The position numbers and the translations under genes were made by a program. A stretch of 64,000 nt of DNA, taken from Caulobacterales bacterium (GTDB taxonomy: Bacteria; Pseudomonadota; Alphaproteobacteria; Caulobacterales; Aquidulcibacteraceae). The notes under the pieces are model-generated. The model was not told where the DNA came from. It did no database searches and saw nothing but the letters and a program-made list of their open reading frames with translations. Location: contig JAFLCU010000007.1 of NCBI GenBank assembly GCA_017303355.1, positions 62,001-126,000 of the forward strand, read 5' to 3'. This document shows positions 54,730 to 63,363 of the stretch, in pieces. Numbering within the stretch: position 1 is the first letter of the stretch; the number at the start of each line of letters is the position of its first letter.

Positions 54730-55291
54730 GCGGCCAAGCGCAGTAATGCGCCTTTACAGCCTAGTCCATAGGCGTACGCGCCGACGAATGCGGCAGCGCG
54801 GAGCTGAGTTCCATTTTTGAGCAATGCATACGCATCAACGCGTTATGCGGAATTGCAGAGCGCGCAGGCCAGGCATGCGCCGCGTTTGAAAGCATTGGCT
54901 TTGTTCGCGCGCTTGGGGTGCGAATGCGCGTCATTCGTGTGCAAACAGCGCGTTTGTCGCGGTGCATAGCCGCGCGCATCGACATGCGCCAATGCATACG
55001 CGCGCTAATGCCGCGCCTTTGGCGCGGGATCGGGGGTTCGGGTTTCGGGCGATGGCGCGCGTTTATGCGCTCGCGTTTCGTCCTGAAACGCAAGCGACTC
55101 CCCGGAGACAGAAAAGTCCGCGCCGACCAATCCCCACGCATTTCAAAGTTTCGGAGCTCTTCGAAATCCTCCCATGCGGAGGGATGGGCGCAGTGTAAGC
55201 GCGAGTTGGGAGGGGGAGGATAGATTTAGGGGTGGGGGAGCGCGTTCAAATATGTTGCTGCGCAACCGGTGCATTTGCTCTGCACTAAGGT
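54730..55291. other. Gene-free stretch of ~560 bp with short ATGC-rich words and a G-rich end
   Basis: I see no convincing gene. A 126-codon open frame on the minus strand has Arg/His-rich sequence without ribosome site or domain. Between about 54780 and 55020 words such as AATGCATACGC (54823 and 54990) and ATGCGC recur at irregular spacing. At 55208-55238 a G-rich stretch has four runs of three or more G (GGG, GGGGG, GGGG, GGGGG). The stretch marks the transition from opgH to the lower-GC genes. Confidence 0.5.
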
Positions 55292-55939
55292 ATGGTCACG
55301 GTGATGTGGTGGATCGCAGTTCAGTTGCCAGCAATCCTGAAGGCGCCAACACCGGCGCGCCCACACGCTCCGACTGAGACCACCTTCCTGTTTGCTTCCG
55401 AGGTATGGCAGGGCATAGATGCGACGGGGTCGCTAATTGCGGCCATGGTTGCACTGGTTGGTGTGATTTGGGGCTTTAGGGTTTGGCGCCATCAGGTCCG
55501 CGCTGCGCGGCAACGTGACGTGGCTGAAGGCCTTTTGGTCGCGGCGCTTGCTGCGCGGAACGCTCTGGAGGTTATACGGCAGAAGTGTTTGCTGCCTTCA
55601 GATGTTGCCGCCACCCATGCAGAGGCTGCGACACGCGTTTTGGACCAATTGGATCGACGGTCGGATGTTGTTTCGCAACTCAAAGCGGCTCAGCACTTGG
55701 CGTTCGTTTGCCTCTCACCTGGGGTCGCGGGAGCGGCTGATCGGCTTTTGTCGCTCTTTGGGAAAGTCCGGGGGGCCGCAGCTATCTTGGCGGGACCCGC
55801 CCCACCATCAGACCCAGCTGAAATGCGGCAACTGGTTGAGACAATTGAAGCTTCCTTCACCGATCAAGTGGCGCCCGAAATCGAGTCTGCAGTACGCGCA
55901 ATTATAGATGCTTCGGACCCATATCTGAGGATGGCTTAG
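55292..55939 (+). CDS. Predicted membrane-anchored protein, unknown function
   Basis: A 215-residue protein. It opens MVTVMWWIAVQLPAILKAP, has a membrane segment at about residues 45-60 (GSLIAAMVALVGVIWGF) and then a charged helical region (RVWRHQVRAARQRDVAEGLL, AATRVLDQLDRR) without recognisable domain. The membrane helix followed by WRHQVRAARQRD is common in small membrane-anchored proteins of genomic islands, but I assign no family. Codon use is less GC-biased than in the neighbours. It converges on the next gene with a 4-bp overlap. Confidence 0.6.
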   Translation: MVTVMWWIAVQLPAILKAPTPARPHAPTETTFLFASEVWQGIDATGSLIAAMVALVGVIWGFRVWRHQVRAARQRDVAEGLLVAALAARNALEVIRQKCLLPSDVAATHAEAATRVLDQLDRRSDVVSQLKAAQHLAFVCLSPGVAGAADRLLSLFGKVRGAAAILAGPAPPSDPAEMRQLVETIEASFTDQVAPEIESAVRAIIDASDPYLRMA

Positions 55940-56637
55940 GGCTTCAGGCGGTAAAGCGGCCCCCAAATTCGCACATAAACGTCGTGGAGGTCCATGAGGT
56001 GACGAACGATGCGCTCAGGAACCGCGAACATCCCACTAAGTTCTTGGGCTGTTACTTGGTTGTTCTTGAAGGCGTCGTACCAACGCAGCCTTTCGCCGAA
56101 AGGGAATAAGAGCTCAAGCGCACAAAGCCGCGCGAACTGCTCAGAGAGCAGCGGTGGCGAGGTCGGTGCTCCGCCGGTTGAGCGTTCGAACAGAAGGCCG
56201 TGAAGGAGAACTTGAAGGTCTGGATCTGAGACCGAGTAAGTATCTGGGAGGTCCGCCCAAATAATTTGGCAACATTCTTTGAACGATGCCCAGCGCATCT
56301 CTATTGGGCAAAGGTGGTCGCCGATGTAAATGTCAGCAACAATCCTGGGCAGTCCTGCCGTTCCATTGGCCAGGGGCGGTGGATATGACACAAGGCGAAG
56401 GTTACTGTCGATATCTTCGCCGAGATTCTCGTTTTTCGCGGGGACTTCGTAGAACTGGATTTCAGAAACAAAAGTCCAGCCAACAATTGTTTCCTGGAGG
56501 TCTTCCAGCACGAATGGAAAGGGCTTCTTCTGCGCCATCATCAGCTGCAGGAGGTTGAAGATTTTTGTATAGGGCCCGTGCATCGGTATTTGACCCAAAG
56601 AAAACGGGCGAGCCTGATAGACTCGCCCGATCGGCAT
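55936..56637 (-). CDS. Unknown protein, possibly degenerate ImmA/IrrE-type metallopeptidase
   Basis: A 233-residue protein from the ATG at 56637 (MPIGRVYQARPFSLGQ), also readable from a TTG four codons earlier. No sure family. The segment SEQFARLCALELLFP followed by RLRWYDAFKNNQVTAQELSGMFAVPERIVRHLMDL (parts: SGMFAVPERIVRHLMDL) resembles the region after the HExxH motif in ImmA/IrrE proteins, and FKECCQII sits where HExxH would be, so if related it has lost the catalytic histidines. Base composition is lower in GC than the core genes. A terminator-like hairpin overlaps the first codons, so a later start (MHGPYTKIFNLLQ, 56583) is possible. Confidence 0.5.
   Translation of the reverse strand: MPIGRVYQARPFSLGQIPMHGPYTKIFNLLQLMMAQKKPFPFVLEDLQETIVGWTFVSEIQFYEVPAKNENLGEDIDSNLRLVSYPPPLANGTAGLPRIVADIYIGDHLCPIEMRWASFKECCQIIWADLPDTYSVSDPDLQVLLHGLLFERSTGGAPTSPPLLSEQFARLCALELLFPFGERLRWYDAFKNNQVTAQELSGMFAVPERIVRHLMDLHDVYVRIWGPLYRLKP
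56605..56629 (-). terminator. Terminator-like hairpin at the start of the unknown gene
   Basis: On the minus strand CGGGCGAG and CTCGCCCG pair around a 9-base loop and are followed by TTTTCTTT, an intrinsic-terminator pattern. It lies 77 bp downstream of the 71-codon gene and over codons 3-11 of the next, so it may end that gene's message or attenuate the second. Confidence 0.6.
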
Positions 56638-56705
56638 CTTATTCTTCAATTAGGGTTACGACACCGTAGAATCTTGTCAACCCTCTACCTTAGGTGGGAG
56701 AGGGC

Positions 56706-56921
56706 TTACGGTTTCCGCATAGGTAGCGTAGGCTTGCAGTCAAACCTGCTTGCGCTCTGCGGCTTAGCTTTACGGGTCGCCATAGAGAAGCTAGCTGCGG
56801 ATTGCACCAGCTCCTCGGGTGTACCCTTAAACTCATGGTTAACCAGGTACTTAACGTCGAGAATTTCGGCATCATCCGGCAAGGGTGCGCCGGGCGTGAG
56901 CCGCGCTCCTTCCTTAGCCAT
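56706..56921 (-). CDS. Small protein, unknown function
   Basis: A 71-residue protein opening MAKEGARLTPGAPLPDDAEI, then LDVKYLVNHEFKGTPEELVQ and a basic C-terminus (TLPMRKP). The ribosome site GAGGAGGT, 7 bases before the ATG, is one of the strongest in the window, so the gene is probably real and well translated. I recognise no domain. It lies upstream of the possible ImmA/IrrE-like gene on the same strand; such pairing recalls small regulator/toxin-antitoxin units, but there is no direct evidence. Confidence 0.6.
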   Translation of the reverse strand: MAKEGARLTPGAPLPDDAEILDVKYLVNHEFKGTPEELVQSAASFSMATRKAKPQSASRFDCKPTLPMRKP

Positions 56922-57191
56922 GAGATTTACCTCCTCGATACACTAACCCAGAGTAGAACATCTTGCTTGCCAAAGCGTTCCAATTACGGCGGGAAACACC
57001 CCGTCGCAACTTTTTTAGCACGCGCTCGCGCAAGCGATGGAGCATCTGCCCCGCGCCGGAGAGTACAATTGAGGAAGTCATCCCACAATACAACCCGCGT
57101 TAGCCGTATGTTAGCCATGTTTAACCAACCGAGAGTCACTTGGCTAGGGGTAGCATAACAATCTTTGGGTGTGCGCGCCTTGGGTTACACC
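56922..57191. other. Lower-GC intergenic stretch with phased TTAGCC/TTAACC words
   Basis: About 270 bp between ftsK and the small gene. The words TTAGCC at 57100-57105 and 57111-57116 and TTAACC at 57121-57126 are spaced 11 and 10 bp apart, i.e. on one face of the helix, which fits an operator. No gene or tRNA is seen. Confidence 0.5.
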
Positions 57192-59603
57192 CTAATCCTC
57201 ATCCTCCAGCTCATCGATCAGGATATCGCGCTTACCGGCGGCGTTGGCGGTTGAGATGATGCCGGCTTTTTCCATGCGCTCGATGAGGGTGGCGGCGCGG
57301 TTGTAGCCGATTGAGAGGCGGCGCTGCAGGTAGCTTGTGCTGGCTTTGCGGTCGCGTTGCACGATCTCGATGGCGCGTTCGAGCAATTCGTCGCCGCCGC
57401 CTTCGCCATCGGCGAACAATTCGGGCTCGTCGCTGCCTGCGTTCTCGTTCGGCTCGGCGGTGACGTCGGTGCGATATTGCGGCGCGCCTTGCGCCTTCAG
57501 CATGTCGACCACGCGTTCGACTTCGGCGTCGGTGACGTACGGGCCGTGCAGACGGCGGATGCGGCCGCCGCCGGCCATGAACAGCAAGTCGCCCTGGCCG
57601 AGCAATTGTTCGGCGCCTTGTTCGCCAAGGATGGTGCGCGAGTCGATCTTCGACGTGACCTGGTAGGAGATGCGCGTCGGGAAATTGGCTTTGATCGTGC
57701 CGGTGATGACGTCGACCGAGGGGCGTTGCGTCGCCATGATGACGTGGATGCCGGCGGCGCGCGCCATTTGCGCCAGACGCTGCACGGCGGCTTCGATTTC
57801 CTTGCCGGCCGTGATCATGAGGTCGGCCATTTCGTCGATGACGACGACGATGTACGGCATCGGCTCGAGCGGCAGCTCGCGGGTTTCGTAGATCGGCTCG
57901 CCGCTGGTGGGATCGAAGCCCGCGTGCACGGTGCGCTCCAGGCGCTCGCCGCGCTCCAGCGCATCGGAAACGCGCTCGTTGTAGCCGGAGATGTTGCGCA
58001 CGCCGAGCTTCGACATGCGGCGATAGCGATCCTCCATCTCGCGCACGACCCATTTCAGCGCGACGACGGCTTTCTTCGGATCGGTCACGACCGGGTGCAG
58101 CAGGTGCGGGATGCCTTCATAGACGCTGAGCTCCAGCATCTTCGGGTCGATCATGATGAAGCGGCACTCGTCCGGCGTGTGCTTGTACAAGAGCGACAGG
58201 ATCATCGCGTTGATGCCGACCGATTTGCCCGAGCCGGTGGTGCCGGCGATGAGCAAGTGCGGCATCTTCGTGAGATCGGCGGCGAAGGGATCGCCTTCGA
58301 TGGTTTCGCCAAGCGCCAGCGGCAGATCGCCTTGCGTGCCGACGAACGAGGTGCTGTTGAGCAGCGAGTTGAGATACACCGTCTCGCGCTTGGCGTTCGG
58401 CAATTCGATGCCGATGGCGTTGCGGCCGGGAATGACGGCGACGCGCGCGGCGGTCGCGCTCATGGAGCGGGCGATGTCGTCGCTGAGGCCGATGACGCGT
58501 GATGATTTCACGCCGGCGGCGGGTTCGAACTCGAACAACGTCACGACCGGGCCGGGGCGGGCGGAGAGCACTTCGCCTTGCACGCCGAAATCGGCGAGCA
58601 CGCCTTCGAGCTGACGGCTCATCGCGTGCAGCGTCTGTGCGTCGGTTTGCGTGATGCGCTGCTTCGGTTCGGCCAGCAGATCGGTGTCGGGCAATTCGAA
58701 CGGACGGCCGAAGCTGAACGTGGATTGCTCGCGCTGCTGGCGCTTGGGCGCTTTAGGCGCTTCGCGCGCGGGTGCGGCGGCGCGTTGCGGGGCTTCAGCG
58801 CGCGGCGCGGGGCGTTGCGGCGCAGGTCGCGGCGCGCGCTGCTGCTGCTCGGGCGCCGGCGCCCGATCTTCGCGCGTGACGCTCGCGGCGCGTTCGTGCA
58901 TGCGCGGCTCGGCGGCTTCCTCTTCGCGGCGTGTTTTGTCGGCGACGTAGGAGATCGCGCGTTGCGCGCGTTGATTGGCGCCATCCGCTACGCGACGCGC
59001 GGCGTTTGCGGCGTTGCGCACGTCTTCCGTGCGCACTTGGAAGGACCAGCCGATCGCGAGCAGGCCGCCAATGGCGGAGAGCAGGCCCGTCAGCACGCGC
59101 GGGAACGGCAGGCCAGGCATCGAAGCAAGGCCGGCGACGAAATTGGCGACGCCGTCGCCGATCATGCCGCCAAAGCCGACGGAGAGCGGCCAGCCGTCCG
59201 GCGTCGGGATGGTCGCTGCGGCGGAAGAGAGCAACAGAATGCCGGCGAGCGCTGCGAACACGCGCTTGCGATCGATCGTCATCACCAATTGCTGACGCGC
59301 GATGCGCAGCGCGCCTGCTGCGAACAGCGCGCCAAACGCCAATGGCGCCGCCGCGCCCAGTGTTTGAATCGAGATATCGGCCAGCAGCGCGCCCGCGCCG
59401 CCGAACAAATTATGCGTCGGCTCGTTGGAGGCGACGTTGAGGCTCGGATCTTCCGGCGAATAGGTCAGCACAGCACCCAGGCCATACGCGCCGAAGATCG
59501 CCGCGCCGACGGACGCCGCCGCACGCTTCAAGGCGATGCGACCCGCGGTCGATGAAGCGACGGAGGGGATTCTCCCCCCTTGGTGGTAAGCGTCGTCAGT
59601 CAT
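57192..59603 (-). CDS. ftsK: DNA translocase FtsK
   Basis: Septal DNA pump that clears the terminus region and coordinates XerCD recombination with division. The 803 residues have four N-terminal membrane helices (about residues 30-180), a ~120-residue Pro/Arg/Gln-rich linker (ends [14 protein letters not shown]), the motor with Walker [16 protein letters not shown] at about 454-467 and Walker [14 protein letters not shown], and the C-terminal gamma winged helix ([20 protein letters not shown]) that reads KOPS. The N-terminus [12 protein letters not shown] is plausible. Its usual neighbour lolA has been separated by the accessory block. Confidence 0.97.
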   Translation of the reverse strand: MTDDAYHQGGRIPSVASSTAGRIALKRAAASVGAAIFGAYGLGAVLTYSPEDPSLNVASNEPTHNLFGGAGALLADISIQTLGAAAPLAFGALFAAGALRIARQQLVMTIDRKRVFAALAGILLLSSAAATIPTPDGWPLSVGFGGMIGDGVANFVAGLASMPGLPFPRVLTGLLSAIGGLLAIGWSFQVRTEDVRNAANAARRVADGANQRAQRAISYVADKTRREEEAAEPRMHERAASVTREDRAPAPEQQQRAPRPAPQRPAPRAEAPQRAAAPAREAPKAPKRQQREQSTFSFGRPFELPDTDLLAEPKQRITQTDAQTLHAMSRQLEGVLADFGVQGEVLSARPGPVVTLFEFEPAAGVKSSRVIGLSDDIARSMSATAARVAVIPGRNAIGIELPNAKRETVYLNSLLNSTSFVGTQGDLPLALGETIEGDPFAADLTKMPHLLIAGTTGSGKSVGINAMILSLLYKHTPDECRFIMIDPKMLELSVYEGIPHLLHPVVTDPKKAVVALKWVVREMEDRYRRMSKLGVRNISGYNERVSDALERGERLERTVHAGFDPTSGEPIYETRELPLEPMPYIVVVIDEMADLMITAGKEIEAAVQRLAQMARAAGIHVIMATQRPSVDVITGTIKANFPTRISYQVTSKIDSRTILGEQGAEQLLGQGDLLFMAGGGRIRRLHGPYVTDAEVERVVDMLKAQGAPQYRTDVTAEPNENAGSDEPELFADGEGGGDELLERAIEIVQRDRKASTSYLQRRLSIGYNRAATLIERMEKAGIISTANAAGKRDILIDELEDED

Positions 59604-59740
59604 GGAAGAAGGGCGCCTTTCGGTGGCCTGTGCCGGTTCGGGACTGTTGTCCTTTCGGGTAAACGAGGGATGAAGATTCGCTGGCGAACAGAGTTACCGA
59701 CGCGTTCATATTGGTTGCGAAAAAGCGCTGTTTACAAAGG

Positions 59741-59776
59741 TAAAAACAAAAAGGCGCGGCTCCGGAGAACCGCGCC
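59741..59776 (-). terminator. Terminator of amt
   Basis: On the minus strand GGCGCGG and CCGCGCC (59776-59753) pair around a ~10-base loop and are followed by TTTTTGTTTTT. It lies 33 bp after the amt stop. Confidence 0.85.
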
Positions 59777-59808
59777 CGAGTTTCGAGGAGGAGAAACCCT
59801 AGTTCGTC

Positions 59809-61260
59809 TTAGGGATGGTAAGCGGCCTCGCCATGCTCGTTGATGTCGAGGCCCTCTTGCTCGACTTCCTTCTTCACGCGCAGGCCGATGATCTTGAGGA
59901 TCAGGAAGACGATCGTCGTTGCGATTACGCACCAAGCGATCGACACGCCCACCGCGACGGCTTGCGTCGTCACTTGGCTGATCATGTTGAAATCTTCGCC
60001 GCCCATGCCGCCGAGCGACGGTGCATAGAAGATTCCCGTGCCAATGGCGCCGATGACGCCGCACACGGCGTGGATGCCGAACACGTCATAGGCGTCGTCG
60101 TAATTGAGCATTTTCTTGACCACGGCGCAGAAGAAGACCGCGATCGGCGAGGCGATCAGGCCGAGAATGATGGCGCCCATCGGGCCCACCAGACCGGCGG
60201 CCGGCGTGATGACGACCAGACCGGCGACGATGCCCGAAGCGAGGCCGAGCATGCTCGGCTTGCCGCGCGTCACCCATTCCGTGAGGATCCAGGAAAGACC
60301 CGCGGCGGCCGTGGCCAGCAGCGTCGTGATGATGGCGACGCCAGCGCCAGCGGTGGCTTCCAGATTGGAACCCGCATTGAAGCCGAACCAACCCACCCAC
60401 AGCATGCCGGCGCCGATGAAGGTCATGACCAGCGAGTGCGGCGGCAGCGGCTCGGACTTGTAGCCCAGACGGTGACCCACGAAGATCGCGCCGACGAGGC
60501 CTGCGACACCGGCGTTGATATGCACGACCGTACCGCCAGCGAAATCAAGCGCGCCCATTTCGAACAGGAAGCCGCCAGCCCACCAGACCATATGCGCGAT
60601 CGGGTAGTATGACAGCAGCGGCCAGAGCACGGCGAACACGACAACGGCGCTGAAGCGCATGCGCTCGGCGAAGCCGCCGACCACGAGCGCCGCCGTAATG
60701 GCCGCGAACGTCATCTGGAAGGATACGAACACGAATTCCGGGATGACGACGCCGTCGGAGAAGGTGGCGGCGGTGGAATCCGCGGTGATGCCGTTCAAGA
60801 ACAGTCGATCGAGGCTGCCGATGAATTGGTTGCCGAACAGCTCGGTGTCCGTAAAGGCGAGCGAATAGCCCCAAAGCGCCCAGCACACCATGCCGATGAG
60901 CGCGACCGTGCTCACCTGCATCAGCACGGAAAGCATGTTCTTCGAACGGGAAAGGCCGCCATAGAACAGGCCAAGACCCGGGATGATCATGAACACGACC
61001 AACACGGTCGAAATCATCATCCACGAGACGTCGCCCTTATCCATCGTCGGTTCGACCGCGGCCTCTTCGACAATTTGTTCCACGGCAACGGCTTCGGGCG
61101 CCGCTTGCGGCGCGGCGACCGCTTCGACGGCGGCCGGCGCTTCTTGCGCGAGCGCCATGTCGGGCGCGATCGCCGTCAGCGCGAACGCGGCGGCGAGTGA
61201 AACCGCTCCTATCTGAAGCGAACGCCAAAGCGCCCGCAGCCTATTCTCTTTTGCAGTCAT
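59809..61260 (-). CDS. Ammonium transporter (Amt family)
   Basis: Trimeric ammonium channel of the inner membrane. The 483 residues start MTAKENRLRALWRSLQIGAV; the first helix resembles a signal sequence ending near ALAQE, and an Ala/Glu-rich periplasmic stretch follows, unlike E. coli AmtB. The eleven-helix core has GLGLFYGGLSRSKN, FQMTFAAITAALVVGGFAERM, the pore histidines in PIAHMVWW and DVFGIHAVCGV, and the C-terminal tail (GLDINEHGEAAYHP). The start at 61260 has GGAG at correct spacing. No glnK is adjacent, which is unusual, as amt and glnK are commonly paired. Confidence 0.93.
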   Translation of the reverse strand: MTAKENRLRALWRSLQIGAVSLAAAFALTAIAPDMALAQEAPAAVEAVAAPQAAPEAVAVEQIVEEAAVEPTMDKGDVSWMMISTVLVVFMIIPGLGLFYGGLSRSKNMLSVLMQVSTVALIGMVCWALWGYSLAFTDTELFGNQFIGSLDRLFLNGITADSTAATFSDGVVIPEFVFVSFQMTFAAITAALVVGGFAERMRFSAVVVFAVLWPLLSYYPIAHMVWWAGGFLFEMGALDFAGGTVVHINAGVAGLVGAIFVGHRLGYKSEPLPPHSLVMTFIGAGMLWVGWFGFNAGSNLEATAGAGVAIITTLLATAAAGLSWILTEWVTRGKPSMLGLASGIVAGLVVITPAAGLVGPMGAIILGLIASPIAVFFCAVVKKMLNYDDAYDVFGIHAVCGVIGAIGTGIFYAPSLGGMGGEDFNMISQVTTQAVAVGVSIAWCVIATTIVFLILKIIGLRVKKEVEQEGLDINEHGEAAYHP

Positions 61261-61444
61261 TACCCCGCTCCCACTGGATGATCTGGACCGGTGCGATTGG
61301 CGGGGGGTGTGCGGTGGTGAGCAAGATATGAAGGGGTCGCCATAGTTCGGTGCGGCGTGCGCGCACAAAAAAGAGGCGCCCTGCGCGGCCCTTGCGCGCC
61401 AGGGCCGCATCGACAGAAAAATGTCAGCGTGCCTATCGTTGGCC

Positions 61445-62710
61445 ATGAGCAATGGACGTGGTTTCGACGCTGACGTGCTGATCGCGGGCGGCGGTTTGGT
61501 GGGGCAAACCCTGGCGCTGGCGCTGGATCAGGCTGGCCTTTCGGTTCTGGTGATCGACGCCTCCAAGCCCTCCGACACCTTGGCCCCAGCTTTCGACGGG
61601 CGCGCGTTCGCCATCGCTTTCGCCTCGTATCGGATGTGGCGCGCGCTGGGCTTGGGCGATCAGCTCGATCAAGTGGCGCAGCCGATCGAGCAGATCATGG
61701 TGACGGACGGTCGCGTGGGCGCGCGCACGCGCAAAGGCGGGGCCTCGCTGCTGCATCTGCATTTTGATCGCTCGGAATTGCACGATCATGACGAGCCGCT
61801 TGGGCTGATGCTGGAGGCGCGGCACGTGCGCGTGGCGCTCGATAGCGGCGTGAAGGCGCGGCCTTCGATCAAGATGATCCAGCCGATGTCGGTGAGCGCG
61901 ATCGAACGCGATCCAGCCGGCGTCACCGCAACGCTTGCGGACGGCAAACAATATCGCGCGCCTTTGTTGGTCGGCGCGGATGGACGGCGTTCGTTCGTGC
62001 GCCCGGCGATGGGGATTCGCACCATCGGTTGGGATTATCCGGTGACGGCGATCGTCGCGACGATCCAACATGAAAAGCCGCACGACGCGGTGGCGCATGA
62101 ATTCTTCTTGCCGAATGGGCCGTTCGCGATTTTGCCGCTGAAGGGCGCGCGCGCGAACATCGTCTGGGCCGAACCGCGCGCGGCCGCCGATGTGTTGCTG
62201 AAAATGCCGGAGGAAGATTTCCTCGCTGAATTGCGTTTACGCTTCGGCGATTTCCTCGGCGCGTTGAAACTTGAAGGGCCGCGCTTCGGCTATCCGCTGT
62301 CGCTGCAATTGGCCGAGCGCATGATCGATCAACGCGTGGCGCTCGCCGGCGACAGCGCGCACGGCATTCACCCGCTCGCGGGCCAAGGTTTGAATTTGGG
62401 CTTGAAGGATTGCGCGGCCTTGGCCGAATGCGTCGCCGATGGCGTGGGCTTGGGGCTGGACGCGGGCGACGTCTCGATCCTGGAGCGCTACCAACGCTGG
62501 CGCCGCTTCGACAATGTGACGATGGCGCTCGGCATGGAATTCTTCGATAAGCTCTTCAGCAACGACATCCCGCCGCTGCGCGCGGCGCGCGGCTTGGGCT
62601 TGGCTGCGGTGAACGCGGTGGGGCCCGCGCGCAGGTTCTTCATGAAATACGCCGGCGGCGGCGCGGGCGATCTGCCGAAGCTTTTGCGGGGCGAGAGCTT
62701 GGCGGCTTAG
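61445..62710 (+). CDS. UbiH/UbiF/COQ6-family FAD monooxygenase
   Basis: Hydroxylase of ubiquinone synthesis. With the ATG at 61445 the protein has 421 residues and opens MSNGRGFDADVLIAGGGLVGQ, with the dinucleotide loop GGGLVGQTLALAL. PLLVGADGRRSFVRPAMGI is the second FAD motif and ALAGDSAHGIHPLAGQGLNL the third, characteristic of this family. Which ring position it hydroxylates is not determinable. The ftsK-amt-ubiH order is familiar from alphaproteobacteria. It overlaps the following minus-strand gene by 4 bp. Confidence 0.93.
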   Translation: MSNGRGFDADVLIAGGGLVGQTLALALDQAGLSVLVIDASKPSDTLAPAFDGRAFAIAFASYRMWRALGLGDQLDQVAQPIEQIMVTDGRVGARTRKGGASLLHLHFDRSELHDHDEPLGLMLEARHVRVALDSGVKARPSIKMIQPMSVSAIERDPAGVTATLADGKQYRAPLLVGADGRRSFVRPAMGIRTIGWDYPVTAIVATIQHEKPHDAVAHEFFLPNGPFAILPLKGARANIVWAEPRAAADVLLKMPEEDFLAELRLRFGDFLGALKLEGPRFGYPLSLQLAERMIDQRVALAGDSAHGIHPLAGQGLNLGLKDCAALAECVADGVGLGLDAGDVSILERYQRWRRFDNVTMALGMEFFDKLFSNDIPPLRAARGLGLAAVNAVGPARRFFMKYAGGGAGDLPKLLRGESLAA

Positions 62711-63264
62711 CCTTCTTTGTGTGATTGCGGGCGGGTTTGCGTCAGGCAGCCTTGATAGATGCCGATGATCTGGTTGTAGCGCGGGTGCTCGTTCGCGCGA
62801 TCCCAAGAGGCGAGCAGGTCGTACTCGAGCGCGTCGGCGACAGGGATTTCGCGCTGCATGCCCTCGATCGAACATTCGCAATAGCCGGCGGGCGTGCCTT
62901 GCGAACATGAATTCATGAAGTTCTGCACGTAGCCGTCGGAATAGCCGCTCTCGGGCAGCGCGCGCAGGCCTTCGCCGACGGTTTGGCATTCGCCGACGAT
63001 CGTCGCCCAGCGGACCGAGGCGGGATGGATGCGCTGTTCGCGCATCGCCTGGTCCATGGCGAGGAAGTTGTCATACGTGATCTCAACCTGCGCGCGGTCG
63101 AGCGCGCAACGACACTCTGCTTCGGAAAAACTCCGTGCGCAGGATTGCTGCATGCCGGCGATCGCCTCGGCCGGGTAGCCGCCGGAGCGTATGGCGAAGG
63201 CTTGCCCTGCCGCGAGCCCAATCGCGATCACCGCGACAAAAACCACGCCCCAAAGCTTCAGCAT
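62707..63264 (-). CDS. Exported cysteine-rich protein with an internal duplication
   Basis: A 185-residue protein: a signal helix (LWGVVFVAVIAIGLAAGQ, then AFA) and two similar cysteine-rich halves. The first, QQSCARSFSEAECRCALDRA (about residues 39-58), and the second, MNSCSQGTPAGYCECSIEGM (about 116-135), share the spacing C-x8-C-x-C, each followed by an acidic helical stretch. Further cysteines (VGECQTVG, YQGCLTQ) raise the total to eight, enough for several disulfides. No family recognised. A periplasmic or secreted protein is the likely location. Confidence 0.7.
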   Translation of the reverse strand: MLKLWGVVFVAVIAIGLAAGQAFAIRSGGYPAEAIAGMQQSCARSFSEAECRCALDRAQVEITYDNFLAMDQAMREQRIHPASVRWATIVGECQTVGEGLRALPESGYSDGYVQNFMNSCSQGTPAGYCECSIEGMQREIPVADALEYDLLASWDRANEHPRYNQIIGIYQGCLTQTRPQSHKEG

Positions 63265-63309
63265 CGCAATCTCCCCGTGCGCGACGCTAGCGCCGATCCC
63301 GAAAAATCA

Positions 63310-63335
63310 AAAGGCCCGGATCGCTCCGGGCCTTT
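63310..63335. terminator. Bidirectional terminator next to small-peptide gene
   Basis: AAAGGCCCGGA (63310-63320) pairs perfectly with TCCGGGCCTTT (63325-63335). T-runs lie on both sides in the relevant directions. On the minus strand it is 28 bp after the peptide gene stop. Confidence 0.88.
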
Positions 63336-63363
63336 TAGCTTTCTGAGTTTTGCATGGTGCGGC

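Noticed and set aside
57357..58502. Open frame of 381 codons on the plus strand opposite ftsK
   Set aside because: Antisense of ftsK with Asp/His/Arg-rich composition and no motif; ftsK has all its motifs.
60735..60750. CCGGGATGACGACG, resembling the end of the palindromic element
   Set aside because: It lies in the amt coding sequence and has no matching opposite arm nearby.
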